Assembly (NCBI GenBank): GCA_016169945.1
Contig: JADLSH010000217.1
Location: 372,001-436,000, forward strand
Direction of reading: 5' to 3'
Source: Trachythela sp. YZ-2020
Lineage: Eukaryota; Cnidaria; Anthozoa; Malacalcyonacea; Clavulariidae
DNA length: 64,000 nt
The notes beneath the pieces are model-generated. The model worked only from the letters and a program-made list of their open reading frames with translations, did not search any database and was not told where the DNA came from. The translations under genes were made by a program, and so were the position numbers. Below are positions 10,024 to 20,601 of this stretch, in pieces; the first letter of the stretch is position 1, and the number at the start of each line of letters is the position of its first letter.

Positions 10024-11924
10024 GTCAATATCTTGCTGATAAGCTACCGCTATAACACCAAGTTATGCATCAAGTTACTATCTATCTAATGGTCAACATT
10101 TTAATATCCTTCCTGTTGATGAATCATTCGTTATTAAACATCTAAAATCTCTCAAAGCGAAAGCAACTGGTTTGGACAAGATAAATATAAAGCTACTTAA
10201 AGATGCATCAGAAATAATTGCTCCTTCGATTACAAAGCTCATTAATCGATCCATTCAAAATCATACATTCCTTCAAACTGGAAATGTTCGAAGGTAATTC
10301 CTTTGTACAAATCCGGGGACAGAGCGAACGCAAGTAATTACCGTCCAATATCAGTTCTACCTGCATTGAGCAAGTTAATGGAAAAAGCTGTTTATACTCA
10401 ACTTTATGATTATTTAACAGAAAATAACATTCTCAATGATAATCAGTTTGGTTTTCGCCGAAAGTGTTCTACAACAACAGCACTCTCGAGTTTCGCTGAC
10501 GAGATTCTGGCCAGTATGGAAAAGGGAGAAGTGTGCGGTGCCGTGCCGTGTTTTTGGACTTATCTAAGGCCTTTGACACGGTCGATCACGCTACTATGCT
10601 GAAGAAATTATCTGCCATTGGTGTTTCTACTGAAGATATGGCATGGTTCGCATCCTATCTAAGTTTTCCATCGCTTCGAACTACTTGCGGTCCTGAACTG
10701 TCTGAACCATTATGCTGTAACTTTGGTCTCCCACAGGGCAGTATTCTTGGTCCTTTACTCTTTTTGATTTATATCAACGAGATACCAAGTTTCATTAAAC
10801 ATGCTCAAATATCTCTTTACGCAGACGACACTGTCCTGTATTACTTTTCTAACACCTCGCAGGATCTGGAGGAGAAACTAAATGTCGACCTGCGTAATGT
10901 TTCTGTCTGGCTTAATGAGAATAAACTAACTTTGAATACAAAAAAGACCAAATTCATGATCATTGGGAGTAACCGTAAACTTTCTAATATTGATTCCGTC
11001 ACAGTCAAGGTAGCTGGCAGTAATATTGAAGGAGTCGAAGAATTCTCGTATCTTGGAGTAACTTTTTCGTCTAATATGACCTGGACTGAGCATGTCAACC
11101 AACTTTGTTCAAAGATCAGCAAACGCCTGGGGCTCCTGAAGAGAATTAAGCACCTGCTACCACGATACGCAAGACTACTTTTTTACAAGAGTCTTATTTT
11201 ACCCCTGTTTGACTACGGCGACCTGGTATGGGGTGATCAGAACAATGACGTACTGATTGGCAATTTACAAATTCTCCAGAACAAAGCAGCAAAAATCATC
11301 CTAGACTATCACCCGCATTCTTCGTCTAGTGCTGCGCTGGATGAGTTGGGATGGAACAGGCTTCACCAACGTCGATTTTATCATAGATGTTTATTCATTT
11401 TTAAATGTTTGAATGGTCTATCTATGTCTAATCTAATCTTGAAATCGCAAAGCGAACTTCATTCCTATAACACTAGAAATAAGAACAATTTATGCTTGCC
11501 TAAAGTTAAACGAAATTGGGGCAAGCAAAGGCTCGAGTACCATGCAGTAAACGATTGGAACACTCTTGACGAAGAGACTAGACATTCAGACTCAATTGCT
11601 AAGTTCAAAATGAACTGTTTTAAAACTCACTAGTGCTGAATTATAACACTCATAGCATGCTGACGTACTCTTTGAATTCTATTTAGTTACTATTTTTATT
11701 GTTGTAGATAGCTCATAGCTCTTAGTCTCACCTGTAACTTAAACACTAGGCATACTTTTATTGACTTTTAACGTTAACTTTAATGTAATGTGATGGAATT
11801 AGTTTTTATGACTCATATTTATATAATTATGTAAATTTCTAAATATAGGACCTCTCTGAAAATCACTTTACGTGAGAGAGTTTCCTATTGAAATATTGTC
11901 ATAAATAAAATAAATAAATAAATA
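8750..11924 (+). mobile_element. L2/CR1-group LINE, nearly complete ORF2, frameshifted
   Basis: A non-LTR retrotransposon with an APE-type endonuclease (8750-9480), a linker (9480-10023), RT (10100-11100) and a C-terminal domain to 11633. The 3' UTR ends in a TAAA/AAAT repeat at 11903-11924. It starts abruptly inside the tRNA T loop, so the 5' end is truncated or the insertion was imprecise. Confidence 0.88.
10090..11633 (+). pseudogene. LINE ORF2 RT and C-terminal domain, frameshifted
   Basis: RT motifs include YRPISVLPALSKLMEKA, NQFGFRRKCSTTTAL, FLDLSKAFDTVDH, LPQGSILGPLLF and catalytic SLYADDTVLY (intact YADD). The C-terminal region has TFSSNMTWTEHVNQLCSK and NDWNTLDEETR. Frame changes lie near 10030, 10290 and 10535. 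The key residues survive, so decay is modest. Confidence 0.87.
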
Positions 11925-12146
11925 ACCCACGCCATCGAAATGACTGGCAGATGAAATCAGCGCCTTAGACCACGTCCTCGGCCACATTACCTTTTTCTGT
12001 TAATCTACAGCATAAATGATACCGGTTATTCTGTCTCTTTATCCAAAACTTCTTCATTTTCATGGTCAAATTACAGGATAATGAAAACTGAGGTTTTCAA
12101 CACAGATAGAACAGGAAACATGAAAAGGAAATGCGAAAAAGCCAAT

Positions 12147-12242
12147 GTCAGGTGTGAAATTCGAATCCACGCCCGCAATTGTGGACCAGAATTCTTAATA
12201 TACATATAACTATGGCGCTTTCGATCGCTCGTGCAACCTGAC
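12147..12242 (-). pseudogene. Degenerate tRNA-Leu, type G
   Basis: It carries the usual D-arm damage and two more T-arm changes (GTGAAATTCGAATCC). It directly follows a type A flank, so B-F are missing from this unit. Confidence 0.72.
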
Positions 12243-12364
12243 AAGTAGAAAAAGGTTTCCAAACAATTCTCATAAATCTATTCCCAATGACTGTGAACGA
12301 CATCTGGTCGATGGGCAACTGTTAAAATTGATTACAGAGGTATATATTCCACAAACGCTTGTCT

Positions 12365-12422
12365 GGTTCTATGGTGTAATGGTTAGCACTTTGGACTCTG
12401 AATCCAAGGATCCGAGTAACCT
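12365..12422 (+). pseudogene. tRNA-Gln(CTG) lacking the T arm
   Basis: The sequence is normal through CCGAG, then jumps to TAACCT. A 14-base deletion removes box B. Confidence 0.8.
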
Positions 12423-12527
12423 TGGGATGATCATAATGAAATATAATATAATATAATAATAATGAAAACTGAGGTTTTCCGCACAGATAGAACAGGAAAC
12501 ATGAAAAGGAAAGGCGACAAAAGCCAA

Positions 12528-12627
12528 TGTCAGGTGTGGGATTCGAGAACCCACGCCCACAATTGTGAACCAGAAACCTTAATATCCATCTTAAGTCTGG
12601 CGCCTTTGACCGCTCGGCCAACCTGAC
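12528..12627 (-). pseudogene. tRNA-Leu(TAA) copy with T-loop insertion
   Basis: Two bases are inserted in box B (TTCTCGAAT on the tRNA strand) and the 3' anticodon strand is altered (GGTTTCTGG). Confidence 0.7.
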
Positions 12628-12749
12628 AAGCTGAAAAAATTTTCAAAGTATTTTAAAAGGTGTATTCGTAATAACTGTGAACGACATCTGGGGGATGGGC
12701 AACTTTTAAAATTGATTATTTAGGATTTATATTGAACAAACTCTTGTCT

Positions 12750-12823
12750 GGTTCTGTGGTGTAATGGTTAGCACTTTCTTGACTCGGAATCATCCATCCG
12801 AGGTCTAGGTCTAGGCAGAACCT
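12750..12823 (+). pseudogene. tRNA-Gln-derived pseudogene
   Basis: The acceptor and D arm match Gln(TTG). The anticodon and T arms are scrambled (TTGACTCGGAATCATCC, AGGTCTAGGTCTAGG). Confidence 0.7.
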
Positions 12824-13059
12824 TAATCATGCATGCATGGATATTTTGCATATTTACGCAGACGATAAATTTCAAATGCCTAATTTTTTACTAGTAAAAA
12901 AAATGTGCAATCAGAATATTTTTTTTTAATAGTGAGAAACCAAGCCTTCTTGATCACACTGAGTTTTTTTTTTTTTCAAAATATAGCGCAACAAACAAGG
13001 CAATATATAATAAAAATATGTTACAAAGCACATCAGTCAATATATAATCAGAAAAAATG

Positions 13060-13142
13060 GGCTTTGGCGTGGCGTACCCACGCCATCGAAATGACTGGTA
13101 TCTGAAATCAGCGCCTTGGGCCACGTACTCGACCACATTACC
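13060..13142 (-). pseudogene. tRNA-Leu-derived pseudogene, type D
   Basis: The T arm is further degraded (GGGTACGCCACGCC on the tRNA strand). Confidence 0.65.
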
Positions 13143-13276
13143 TCTTTCTGTTTTAGTTCGGGATAATCTAAAGCATAAATGATGCGGGTTATTCTGTCTC
13201 TTTATTCAAAGCCTCTTCGTTTTCATGGCAAAATTACAGGATTATCTCGTGAACTTGGAACTTATTATAAAACACG

Positions 13277-13358
13277 TGGCAGCGGTGGGATTCGAACCCA
13301 CGCCATCGAAATGACTGGCGCCTTAAACCAGAGCCTCAAACCACTCGGCCACGCTACC
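13277..13358 (-). tRNA. tRNA-Leu(AAG), diverged D arm
   Basis: 82 bases, with D-loop/stem changes (GGTTTGAGGCTC) and one T-G wobble closing the anticodon stem. The anticodon AAG and T arm are intact, so activity is uncertain. Confidence 0.65.
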
Positions 13359-13535
13359 ATTAGCTGGAAGTTATTGGAATCCTAGCAAAACTTTCTAAAG
13401 AATAATTACTATTATGTTGTAAACGGCACTGTTTTCGGGAAAGACAAGTTGAATAACAGTTGCATTTTACCACACATGTAAAAAGAGAGGAACAGATATT
13501 CTAAATCAAGCATTCCAACCTTAAACAAAGATCGC

Positions 13536-13608
13536 TGCGTTGACCGGGAATCGAAACCCAGATCTACTGCTTGGAAGGCAACAATGCTAACCATTACACC
13601 ATCAACGC
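13536..13608 (-). pseudogene. tRNA-Gly(TCC) with one-base T-loop insertion
   Basis: Box B reads GGGTTTCGATTCC, one base too long. All else matches the consensus. Confidence 0.65.
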
Positions 13609-13691
13609 ATCACACAAAATATTTTTGATCCCAATAGGTTTTCAACTCAGATAAAACAGGCAACATGAAAAGGAAATGCGAAAAAAGCCAA

Positions 13692-13788
13692 TGTCAGGTG
13701 TGGAATTCGAACCCACACCCACAATAGTGGACCAGAATTCTTAATATACATATAACTATGGCGCTTTCGATCGCTCGTGCAACCTGAC
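13692..13788 (-). pseudogene. Degenerate tRNA-Leu, type G
   Basis: Type G consensus with one extra T-stem change (CCCACACCC on +). Confidence 0.75.
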
Positions 13789-13910
13789 AAGTAGAGAAAG
13801 GTTAGCATACAATTCTCAAAAATCTATTCCCAATGACAGTGAACCACATCTGATGGATGGGCAACTGTTAAAATTGCTTACAGAGGTATCTATTCAAGAA
13901 ACTAATGTCT

Positions 13911-13982
13911 GGTTCTATGATGTAATGGTTAGCACTTTGGACTCTGAATCCAAGGATCCGAGTTCAAGTCTCGGTAGAACCT
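13911..13982 (+). tRNA. tRNA-Gln(CTG), box A variant
   Basis: Consensus except TGATGTAATGG in box A (G10 to A), which removes a D-stem pair. Confidence 0.7.
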
Positions 13983-14220
13983 TGGGATGATCATGTGCAT
14001 GGATTTTCATATTTCACATAGGATATGACTCATGCCTAAAAGTTTACTAGATATCCCACAATGGAATATGGTCACAATATTTTTCTTATGGTAGTTAACA
14101 GAGACTTGTATCACGGTGGAGTTTCGAATTTCTTCAAAATATACCACATTCAAGCGAACAAGGCAATATATAATAAAAATATATTACAAAGCATCAGCCA
14201 ATATATAATCCCAGAAAATG

Positions 14221-14305
14221 GGCATTGTAGGGATTCGAACCCACGCCATCGAAATGAATGGCAGATGAAATCAGCGCCTTAGACCACGTCCTCGGCCACA
14301 TTACC
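14221..14305 (-). pseudogene. tRNA-Leu-derived pseudogene, type A
   Basis: Consensus type A of the later units (loop TTCATCT, anticodon position CAT, split box A). Confidence 0.75.
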
Positions 14306-14460
14306 CTTTTCTGTTAATCTACAGCATAAATTATGCCGGTTATTCTGTCTCTTTATTCAAAACTTCTTCATTTTCATGGTTAAATTACAGAATAATGAAA
14401 ACTGAGGTTTTCAACACAGATAGAACAGGAAACATGAAAAGGAAATGCGACAAAAGCCAA

Positions 14461-14557
14461 TGTCAGGTGTGGGATTCGAACCCACGCCCACAATAGTGGA
14501 CCAGAATTTTTAATATACATATAACTATGGCGCTTTCGATCGCTCGTGCAACCTGAC
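14461..14557 (-). pseudogene. B/G hybrid tRNA-Leu pseudogene
   Basis: Its 3' flank and T arm (GATTCGAACCC, upstream GCGACAAAAGCC) are of the B type, but the anticodon and D arm are of the G type. It looks like a crossover product of the two paralogues that deleted C-F from this unit. Confidence 0.75.
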
Positions 14558-14678
14558 AAGTAGAAAAAGTTTGCCAACAATTCTCAAAAATATATTCCTA
14601 ATGACAGTGAACCACATCTGGTGGATGGGCAACTGTTAAAATTGATTACAGAGGTATATATTCCACAAACGCTTGTCT

Positions 14679-14750
14679 GGTTCTACGGTGTAATGGTTAG
14701 CACTTTGGACTCTGAATCCAAGGATCCGAGTTCAAGTCTCGGTAGAACCT
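14679..14750 (+). tRNA. tRNA-Gln(CTG)
   Basis: 72 bases; position 7 is C (GGTTCTAC), leaving the seven acceptor pairs intact. Otherwise consensus. Confidence 0.85.
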
Positions 14751-14988
14751 TGGGATGATCATGTGCATGGATTTTCATATTTCACATAGGATATGACTCA
14801 TGCCTAAAAGTTGACTAGATATCCCACAATGGAATATGGTCACAATATTTTTCTTATGGTAGTTAACAGAGACTTGTATCACGGTGGAGTTTCGAATTTC
14901 TTCAAAATATAGCACATTCAAGCGAACAAGGCAATATATAATAAAAATATATTACAAAGCATCAGTCAATATATAATCCCAGAAAATG

Positions 14989-15073
14989 GGCATTGTAGGG
15001 ATTCGAACCCACGCCATCGAAATGAATGGCAGATGAAATCAGCGCCTTAGACCACGTCCTCGGCCACATTACC
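14989..15073 (-). pseudogene. tRNA-Leu-derived pseudogene, type A
   Basis: Identical in kind to the copy at 14221, about 768 bases away: a short A-G-H unit has been duplicated here. Confidence 0.75.
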
Positions 15074-15228
15074 CTTTTCTGTTAATCTACAGCATAAATT
15101 ATGCCGGTTATTCTGTCTCTTTATCCAAAACTTCTTCATTTTCATGGTTAAATTACAGAATAATGAAAACTGATGTTTTCAACACAGATAGAACAGGAAA
15201 CGTGAAAAGGAAATGCGACAAAAGCCAA

Positions 15229-15326
15229 TGTCAGGTGTGGGATTCGAGGCCACTCCCACAATTGTGGACCAGAATTCTTAATATCCATCTTAAGTCTGGC
15301 GCCTTTGACCGCTCGGCCAACCTGAC
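15229..15326 (-). pseudogene. tRNA-Leu(TAA) copy with mutated T arm
   Basis: The T stem/loop reads GAGTGGCCTCGAATCCC on the tRNA strand, destroying box B. The intron and anticodon arm are intact. Confidence 0.7.
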
Positions 15327-15447
15327 AAGCGGAAAAAGCTTTCAAAGAATTTAAAAAAATGTATTCGTATTCACTGTGAACGACATCTGGGGGATGGGCA
15401 ACTGTTAAAATTGGTTATAGAGGTGTATATTGAACAAACTCTTGTCT

Positions 15448-15519
15448 GGTTCTGTGGTGTAATGGTTAGCACTTTGGACTTTGAATCCAAGGATCCGAGT
15501 TCAAGTCTCGGCAGAACCT
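15448..15519 (+). tRNA. tRNA-Gln(TTG)
   Basis: Consensus 72-base gene; the 3' flank begins AGCGCTAATAATC. Confidence 0.92.
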
Positions 15520-15762
15520 AGCGCTAATAATCATGCACATGGATTTGCATATTTATGCAGAGGATAAGATTCATGCCTAAAATTTTACTACGTATAAAAC
15601 AATGCAATGTGGTCAGAATATTTTTCTAATGGTAGTTGACAGAAAGCCTTGGATCACACTGGAGTTTCAAATTTTTCAAAATATAGCACGTTCAAGCAAA
15701 CAAAGCAATATATAATAAAAATATGTTACAAAGCATCAGTCAATATATAATCCCAGAAAATG

Positions 15763-15846
15763 GGCTTTGGCCGGATTCGTACCCAACCATCGAAATCACT
15801 GGTATCTGAAATCAGCGCCTTGGGCCACGTACTCGACCACCTTACC
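15763..15846 (-). pseudogene. tRNA-Leu-derived pseudogene, type D
   Basis: It has lost part of the T stem (ACCCAACC on +). Confidence 0.7.
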
Positions 15847-15980
15847 TTGTTCTGTTTTAGTTCGGGATAATCTAAAGCATATATGATGCGGGTTATTCTG
15901 TCTCTTTATTCAAAGCCTCTTCATTTTCATGGCAAAATTACAGGATAATCTCGTGAACTTGGAACTTATTATAAAACACG

Positions 15981-16062
15981 TGGCAGCGGTGGGATTCGAA
16001 CCCACGCTATCGAAATGACTGGTGCCTTAAACCAGCGCCTTAGACCACTCGGCCACGCTACC
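15981..16062 (-). tRNA. tRNA-Leu(AAG)
   Basis: Consensus apart from one variable-arm base (GATAGCG). Confidence 0.9.
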
Positions 16063-16237
16063 ATTAACTGGAAGTTATTGGAATCCTAGCAAAACTTTCT
16101 AAAGAATAATTACTATTATGTTGTAAACGGCACTGTTTTCGGGAAAGACAAGTTCAATAAGAGTTGCATTATACCACACATGTAAAAAGAGGAACAGATA
16201 TTCTAAATCAAGCATTCCAACCTCAAACAAAGATCGC

Positions 16238-16309
16238 TCCTTTGAAAGGGAATCCAACCCAGATCTACTGCTTGGAAGGCAACGATGCTAACCATTACAC
16301 CATGAACGC
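16238..16309 (-). pseudogene. tRNA-Gly copy with damaged acceptor and T loop
   Basis: The + strand reads TCCTTTGAAAGGGAATCCAACC, losing TTCGA of the T loop and several acceptor pairs. The anticodon is still TCC. Confidence 0.7.
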
Positions 16310-16392
16310 ATCACACAAAATATTCTTGATCCCAATATGTTTTCAACTCAGATAAAACAGGCAACATGAGAAGGAAATGCGAAAAAAGCCAA

Positions 16393-16489
16393 TGTCAGGT
16401 GTGGAATTCGAACCCACGCCCACAATAGTGGACCAGAATTCTTAATATACATATAACTATGGCGCTTTCGATCGCTCGTGCAACCTGAC
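16393..16489 (-). pseudogene. Degenerate tRNA-Leu, type G
   Basis: Type G consensus, with ACAATAGT in the variable arm. Confidence 0.75.
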
Positions 16490-16610
16490 AAGTAGAAAAA
16501 GTTTTCAAACAATTCTCAAAAATATATTCCTAATGACGGTGAACCACATCTGGTGGGTGGGCAACTGTTAAAATTGATTACAGAGGTATATATTCCACAA
16601 ACGCTTGTCT

Positions 16611-16682
16611 AGTTCTATGGTGTAATGGTTAGCACTTTGGACTCTGAATCCAAGGATCCGAGTTCAAGTCTCGGTAGAACGT
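16611..16682 (+). tRNA. tRNA-Gln(CTG), terminal acceptor mismatch
   Basis: G1 is A and C72 is G, so the first acceptor pair is lost. The promoter boxes and anticodon are intact. Confidence 0.65.
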
Positions 16683-16921
16683 TGGGATGATCATGTGCAA
16701 GGATTTTCATATTTACACATAGGATATGATTCATGCCTAAAAATTTACTAGATATCCCACAAATGAATGTGGTAACAATATTTTTCTTATGGTAGTTAAC
16801 AGAGACTTGTATCACGGTGGAGTTTCGAATTTCTTCAAAATATAGCACATTCAAGCGAACAAGGCAACATATAATAAAAATATATTACAAAGCATCAGTC
16901 AATATATAATCCCTGAAAATG

Positions 16922-17006
16922 GGCATTGTACGGATTCGAACCCACGCCATCGAAATGAATGGCAGATGAAATCAGCGCCTTAGACCACGTCCTCGGCCAC
17001 ATTACC
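16922..17006 (-). pseudogene. tRNA-Leu-derived pseudogene, type A
   Basis: Type A consensus with one T-stem change (GTACGGATTC on +). Confidence 0.72.
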
Positions 17007-17161
17007 TTTTTCTGTTAATCTACAGCATAAATTATACCGATTATTCTGTCTCTTTATTCAAAACTTCTTCATTTTCATGGTTAAATTACAGGTTAATGAA
17101 AACTGAGGTTTTCAACACAGATAGAACAGGAAACATGAAAAGAAAATGCGACAAAAGCCAA

Positions 17162-17259
17162 TGTCAGGTGTGGGATTCGAACCCACGCCCACAATTGTGG
17201 ACGAGAATTCTTAATATCCATCTTAAGTCTGGCGCCTTTGACCGCTCGGCCAACCTGAC
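17162..17259 (-). tRNA. tRNA-Leu(TAA), intron-containing, one stem mismatch
   Basis: The 3' anticodon strand is TCTCG, so one C-C mismatch arises opposite CCAGA. Intron and other arms are intact. C, D and E are missing after it. Confidence 0.7.
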
Positions 17260-17409
17260 AAGCGGAAACGCTTTCAAAGAATTTTAAAAAATGTAAACGG
17301 CACTGTTTTCGCGAAAGACAAGTTGAATAAGAGTTGCATTTTACAACACATGTAAAAAGAGACGAACAGATATTTTAAATCAAGCATTCCAACCTTAAAC
17401 AAAGATCGC

Positions 17410-17481
17410 TGCGTTGACCGGGAATCGGACCCAGATCTACTGCTTGGGAGGCAACAATGCTAACCATTACACCATCAACAC
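17410..17481 (-). tRNA. tRNA-Gly with CCC anticodon, box B altered
   Basis: The loop is CTCCCAA, so the anticodon is CCC instead of the array's TCC. However, box B reads GGGTCCGATTCC (T54/T55 region changed), so transcription may fail. Confidence 0.6.
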
Positions 17482-17554
17482 ATCACACAAAATATTTTTA
17501 ATCCCAATAGGTTTTAAAACAGGCAACATGAAAAGGAAAGGCGAAAAAAGCCAA

Positions 17555-17650
17555 TGTCAGGTGTGAATTCGAACCCACGCCCACAATAGTGGACCAGAAT
17601 TCTTAATATCCATATAACTATGGCGCTTTCGTTCGCTCGTGCAACCTGAA
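17555..17650 (-). pseudogene. Degenerate tRNA-Leu, type G
   Basis: Type G with a base deleted near the T stem and the terminal acceptor base changed (CCTGAA). Confidence 0.72.
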
Positions 17651-17771
17651 AAGTAGAAAAAGTTTGCCAACAATTCTCAAAAATATATTCCTAATGACAG
17701 TGAACCACATCTGGTGGATGGGCAACTGTTAAAATTGATTACAGAGGTATATATTCCGCACAGGCTTGTCT

Positions 17772-17843
17772 GGTTCTATGGTGTAATGGCTAGCACTTTG
17801 GACTCTGAATCCAAGGATCCGAGTTCAAGTCTCGGTAGAACCT
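17772..17843 (+). tRNA. tRNA-Gln(CTG)
   Basis: Consensus except one D-loop change (TGGCTAGC). Confidence 0.85.
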
Positions 17844-18031
17844 TGGGATGATCATGTGCATGTTTTTCATATTTACACATAGGATATGATTCATGCCTAA
17901 AAGTTTACTAGATATCCCACAAATGAATGTGGTCACAATATTTTTCTTATGGTAGTTAACAGAGACTTGTATCACGGTGGAGTTTCGAATTTCTTCAAAA
18001 TATAGCACATTCAAGCGAACAAGGCAACATA

Positions 18032-18370
18032 TCGCAATGTGCAGACGTACCTTAAGTTTGTAATTTAATACTTCGTGTTAATGTGGGACCGCAGTAATTG
18101 GCGTAAGCTGTTGCGGTTGCCCTGCCAGTTGTGTTGTGTATGTCGACGTCTGTGTTGTATTGTATTGTATTGTATTGTATTGTATTGTATTGTATTGTAT
18201 TGTATTGTATTGTATTGTATTGTATTGTATTGTATTGTATTGTATTGTATTGTATTGTATTGTATTGTATTGTATTGTATTGTATTGTATTGTATTGTAT
18301 TGTATTGTATTGTATTGTATTGTATTGTATTGTATTGTGATTTGTTGTTTAAATATGGCAAAGCAAGTAA
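18032..18370. repeat. Insertion with (TTGTA)n tract in an array spacer
   Basis: Unique sequence from 18032 leads into about 37 tandem TTGTA units at 18155-18338, then TGATTTGTTG. Both sides return to the normal A-upstream spacer. A tail of one pure pentanucleotide after non-coding sequence is compatible with a 5'-truncated retroelement end, but no coding part identifies it. Long open frames here are microsatellite artefacts. Confidence 0.7.
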
Positions 18371-18433
18371 AATAAAAATAAAATAATAAAAATATATTAC
18401 AAAGCATCAGTCAATATATAATCCCAGAAAATG

Positions 18434-18518
18434 AGCATTGGAGGGATTCGAACCCACGCCATCGAAATGAATGGCAGATGAAATCAGCGCCTTAGACCAC
18501 GTCCTCGGCCACATTACC
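18434..18518 (-). pseudogene. tRNA-Leu-derived pseudogene, type A
   Basis: Type A consensus, 3' end altered (GAGCATTG). Confidence 0.72.
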
Positions 18519-18673
18519 TTTTTCTGTTAATCTACAGCATAAATTATACCGGTTATTCTGTCTCTTTATTCAAAACTTCTTCATTTTCATGGTTAAATTA
18601 CAGAATAATGAAAACTGAGGTTTTCAACACAGATAGAACAGGAAACATGAAAAGGAAATGCGACAAAAGCCAA

Positions 18674-18771
18674 TGTCAGGTGTGGGATTTGAACCCACGC
18701 CCACAATTGTGGACCAGAATTCTTAATATCCATCTTAAGTCTGGCGCCTTTGACCGCTCGGCCAACCTGAC
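18674..18771 (-). tRNA. tRNA-Leu(TAA), intron-containing
   Basis: The T loop is TTCAAAT, still a valid box B. All other arms are consensus. Confidence 0.85.
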
Positions 18772-18804
18772 AAGCGGAAAAAGCTTTCAAATAATTTCTT
18801 GTCT

Positions 18805-18876
18805 GTTTCTGTGATGTAATGGTTAGCACTTTGGACTTTGAATCCAACGATCCGAGTTCAAGTCTCGGCAGAACCT
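18805..18876 (+). tRNA. tRNA-Gln(TTG), weakened
   Basis: G2 is T, and box A is TGATGTAATGG, so one acceptor pair and one D-stem pair are lost. The anticodon and T arm are intact. Confidence 0.6.
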
Positions 18877-19119
18877 TGCGCTAATAATCATGCACATGGA
18901 TTTGCATATTTACGCAGAGGATAAGATCCATGCCTAAAATTTTACTACGTATAAAACAATGCAATGTGGTCAGAATATTTTTCTAATGGTAGTTGACAGA
19001 AAGCCTTGGATCACACTGGAGTTTCAAATTTTTCAAAATATAGCACGTTCAAGCAAACAAGGCAATATATAATAAAAATATGTTACAAAGGAGCAGTCAA
19101 TATATAATCCCAGAAAATG

Positions 19120-19204
19120 GGCTTTGGCCGGATTCGTACCCACGCCATCGAAATAACTGGTATCTGAAATCAGCGCCTTGGGCCACGTACTCGACCACAT
19201 TACC
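19120..19204 (-). pseudogene. tRNA-Leu-derived pseudogene, type D
   Basis: Type D consensus with one change (AAATAACTGG on +). Confidence 0.7.
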
Positions 19205-19338
19205 TTGTTCTGTTTTAGTTCGGGATAATCTAAAGCGTAGATGATACGGGTTATCTTGTCTCTTTATTCAAAGCCTCTTCATTTTCACGGCAAAATTACA
19301 GGATAATCTCGTGAACTTGGAACTTATTATAAAACACG

Positions 19339-19397
19339 TGGCAGCGGTGGGATTCGAACCCACGCCATCGAAATGACTGGTGCCAATGTCAGCGCCT
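19339..19397 (-). pseudogene. tRNA-Leu(AAG), 5' half lost
   Basis: The T arm, variable arm and part of the anticodon arm remain. Beyond GTGCC the sequence is a jumble containing another GATTCGAACC piece. Confidence 0.7.
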
Positions 19398-19611
19398 GTA
19401 GATTCGAACCACGCATTTGCTGGAAATTATTGGAATCCTAGCAAAACTTTCTAAAGAATAATTACTATTATGTTGTAAACGGCACTGTTTTCGGGAAAGA
19501 CAAGTTGAATCAGAGTTGCATTTTACCACACATGTAAAAAGAGACGAACATCTGGGGGATGGGAAATGTTAAAATTGATTATAGAGGTGTATATTGAACA
19601 AATCCTTGTCT

Positions 19612-19681
19612 GGTTGTGGTGTAATGGTTAGCACTTTGGACTTTGAATCCAAGTATCCGAGTTCAAGTCTAGGCAGAACCT
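19612..19681 (+). pseudogene. tRNA-Gln(TTG) with acceptor deletion
   Basis: Two bases of the 5' acceptor strand are missing (GGTTGTGG). The T stem also carries a mismatch (TCTAGGC). Confidence 0.7.
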
Positions 19682-19871
19682 TGGGCTAATCATGCACATG
19701 GATTTGTATATTTCCGCAGAGGATAAGATTCATGCCTAAAATTTTACTAGTTATAAAACAATGCAATGGGGTCAGAATATTTTTTCAAAATATAGCACGT
19801 TCAAGCAAACAAGGCAATATATAATAAGAATATGTTACAAAGCATCAGTCAATATATAATCCCAGAAAATG

Positions 19872-19956
19872 GGCTTTGGCCGGATTCGTACCCACGCCAT
19901 CGAAATTACTGGTATCTGAAATCAGCTTCATGGGCCACGTACTAGACCACATTACC
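19872..19956 (-). pseudogene. tRNA-Leu-derived pseudogene, type D
   Basis: It has further changes in the D arm (AGCTTCATGGGCC and ACTAGACC on +). Confidence 0.68.
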
Positions 19957-20090
19957 TTGTTCTGTTTTAGTTCGGGATAATCTAAAGCATAAATGATGCG
20001 GGTTATTCTGTCTCTTTATTCAAAGCCTCTTCATTTTCACGGCAAAATTACAGGATAATCTCGTGAACTTGGACCTTATTATAAAACAAG

Positions 20091-20172
20091 TGGCAGCGGT
20101 GGGATTCGAACCCACGCCATCGAAATGACTGGTGCCTTAAACCAACGCCTTAGACCACTCGGCCAAGCTACC
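20091..20172 (-). tRNA. tRNA-Leu(AAG), minor defects
   Basis: The seventh acceptor pair is lost (GGTAGCT against CGCTGCC) and one D-stem base is changed. The anticodon AAG is intact. Confidence 0.68.
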
Positions 20173-20349
20173 ATTAACTGGAAGTTATTGGAATCCTAGC
20201 AAAACTTTCTAAAGAATAATTACTATTATGTTGTAAACGGCACTGTTTTCGGGAAAGACAAGTTGAATAAGAGTTGCATTTTACCACACATGTAAAAAGA
20301 GAGGAACAGATATTCTAAATCAAGCATTCCAACCTTAAACAAAGATCGC

Positions 20350-20421
20350 TGCGTTGACCTGGAATCGAACCCAGATCTACTGCTTGGAAGGCAACAATGC
20401 TAACCATTACACCATCAACGC
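20350..20421 (-). tRNA. tRNA-Gly(TCC)
   Basis: Acceptor GCGTTGA/TCAACGC, loop CTTCCAA, box B GGGTTCGATTCC. One T-stem mismatch (CCAGG). Confidence 0.82.
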
Positions 20422-20504
20422 ATCACACAAAATATTTTTGATCCCAATAGGTTTTCAACTCAGATAAAACAGGCAACATGAAAAGGAAATGCGAAAAAAG
20501 CCAA

Positions 20505-20601
20505 TGTCAGGTGTGGAATTCGAACCCACGCCCACAATAGTGGACCAGAATTCTTAATATACATATAACTATGGCGCTTTCGATCGCTCGTGCAACCTGA
20601 C
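20505..20601 (-). pseudogene. Degenerate tRNA-Leu, type G
   Basis: Reference copy of the type. The D arm is TGCACGAGCGATCGAAAG, 5' anticodon strand CCATA faces TCTGG, and the T arm is GTGGG-TTCGAAT-TCCAC. Confidence 0.78.

Larger units (their letters stand above)
8732..11991 (-). pseudogene. Type A tRNA-Leu pseudogene split by an L2-like LINE
   Basis: Its 3' part is 8732-8749 and the rest is 11925-11991. The break lies in the T loop between TTCGA and ACCCACG (plus-strand reading). No duplicated target is evident. Confidence 0.85.

Noticed and set aside
8732..11991. Target-site duplication around the L2-like LINE
   Set aside because: The tRNA halves join without any repeated bases at the two junctions.
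18065..18407. Long frames of repeated Ile/Gln/Tyr or Val/Leu/Tyr/Cys residues
   Set aside because: Pure pentanucleotide microsatellite read in every frame.
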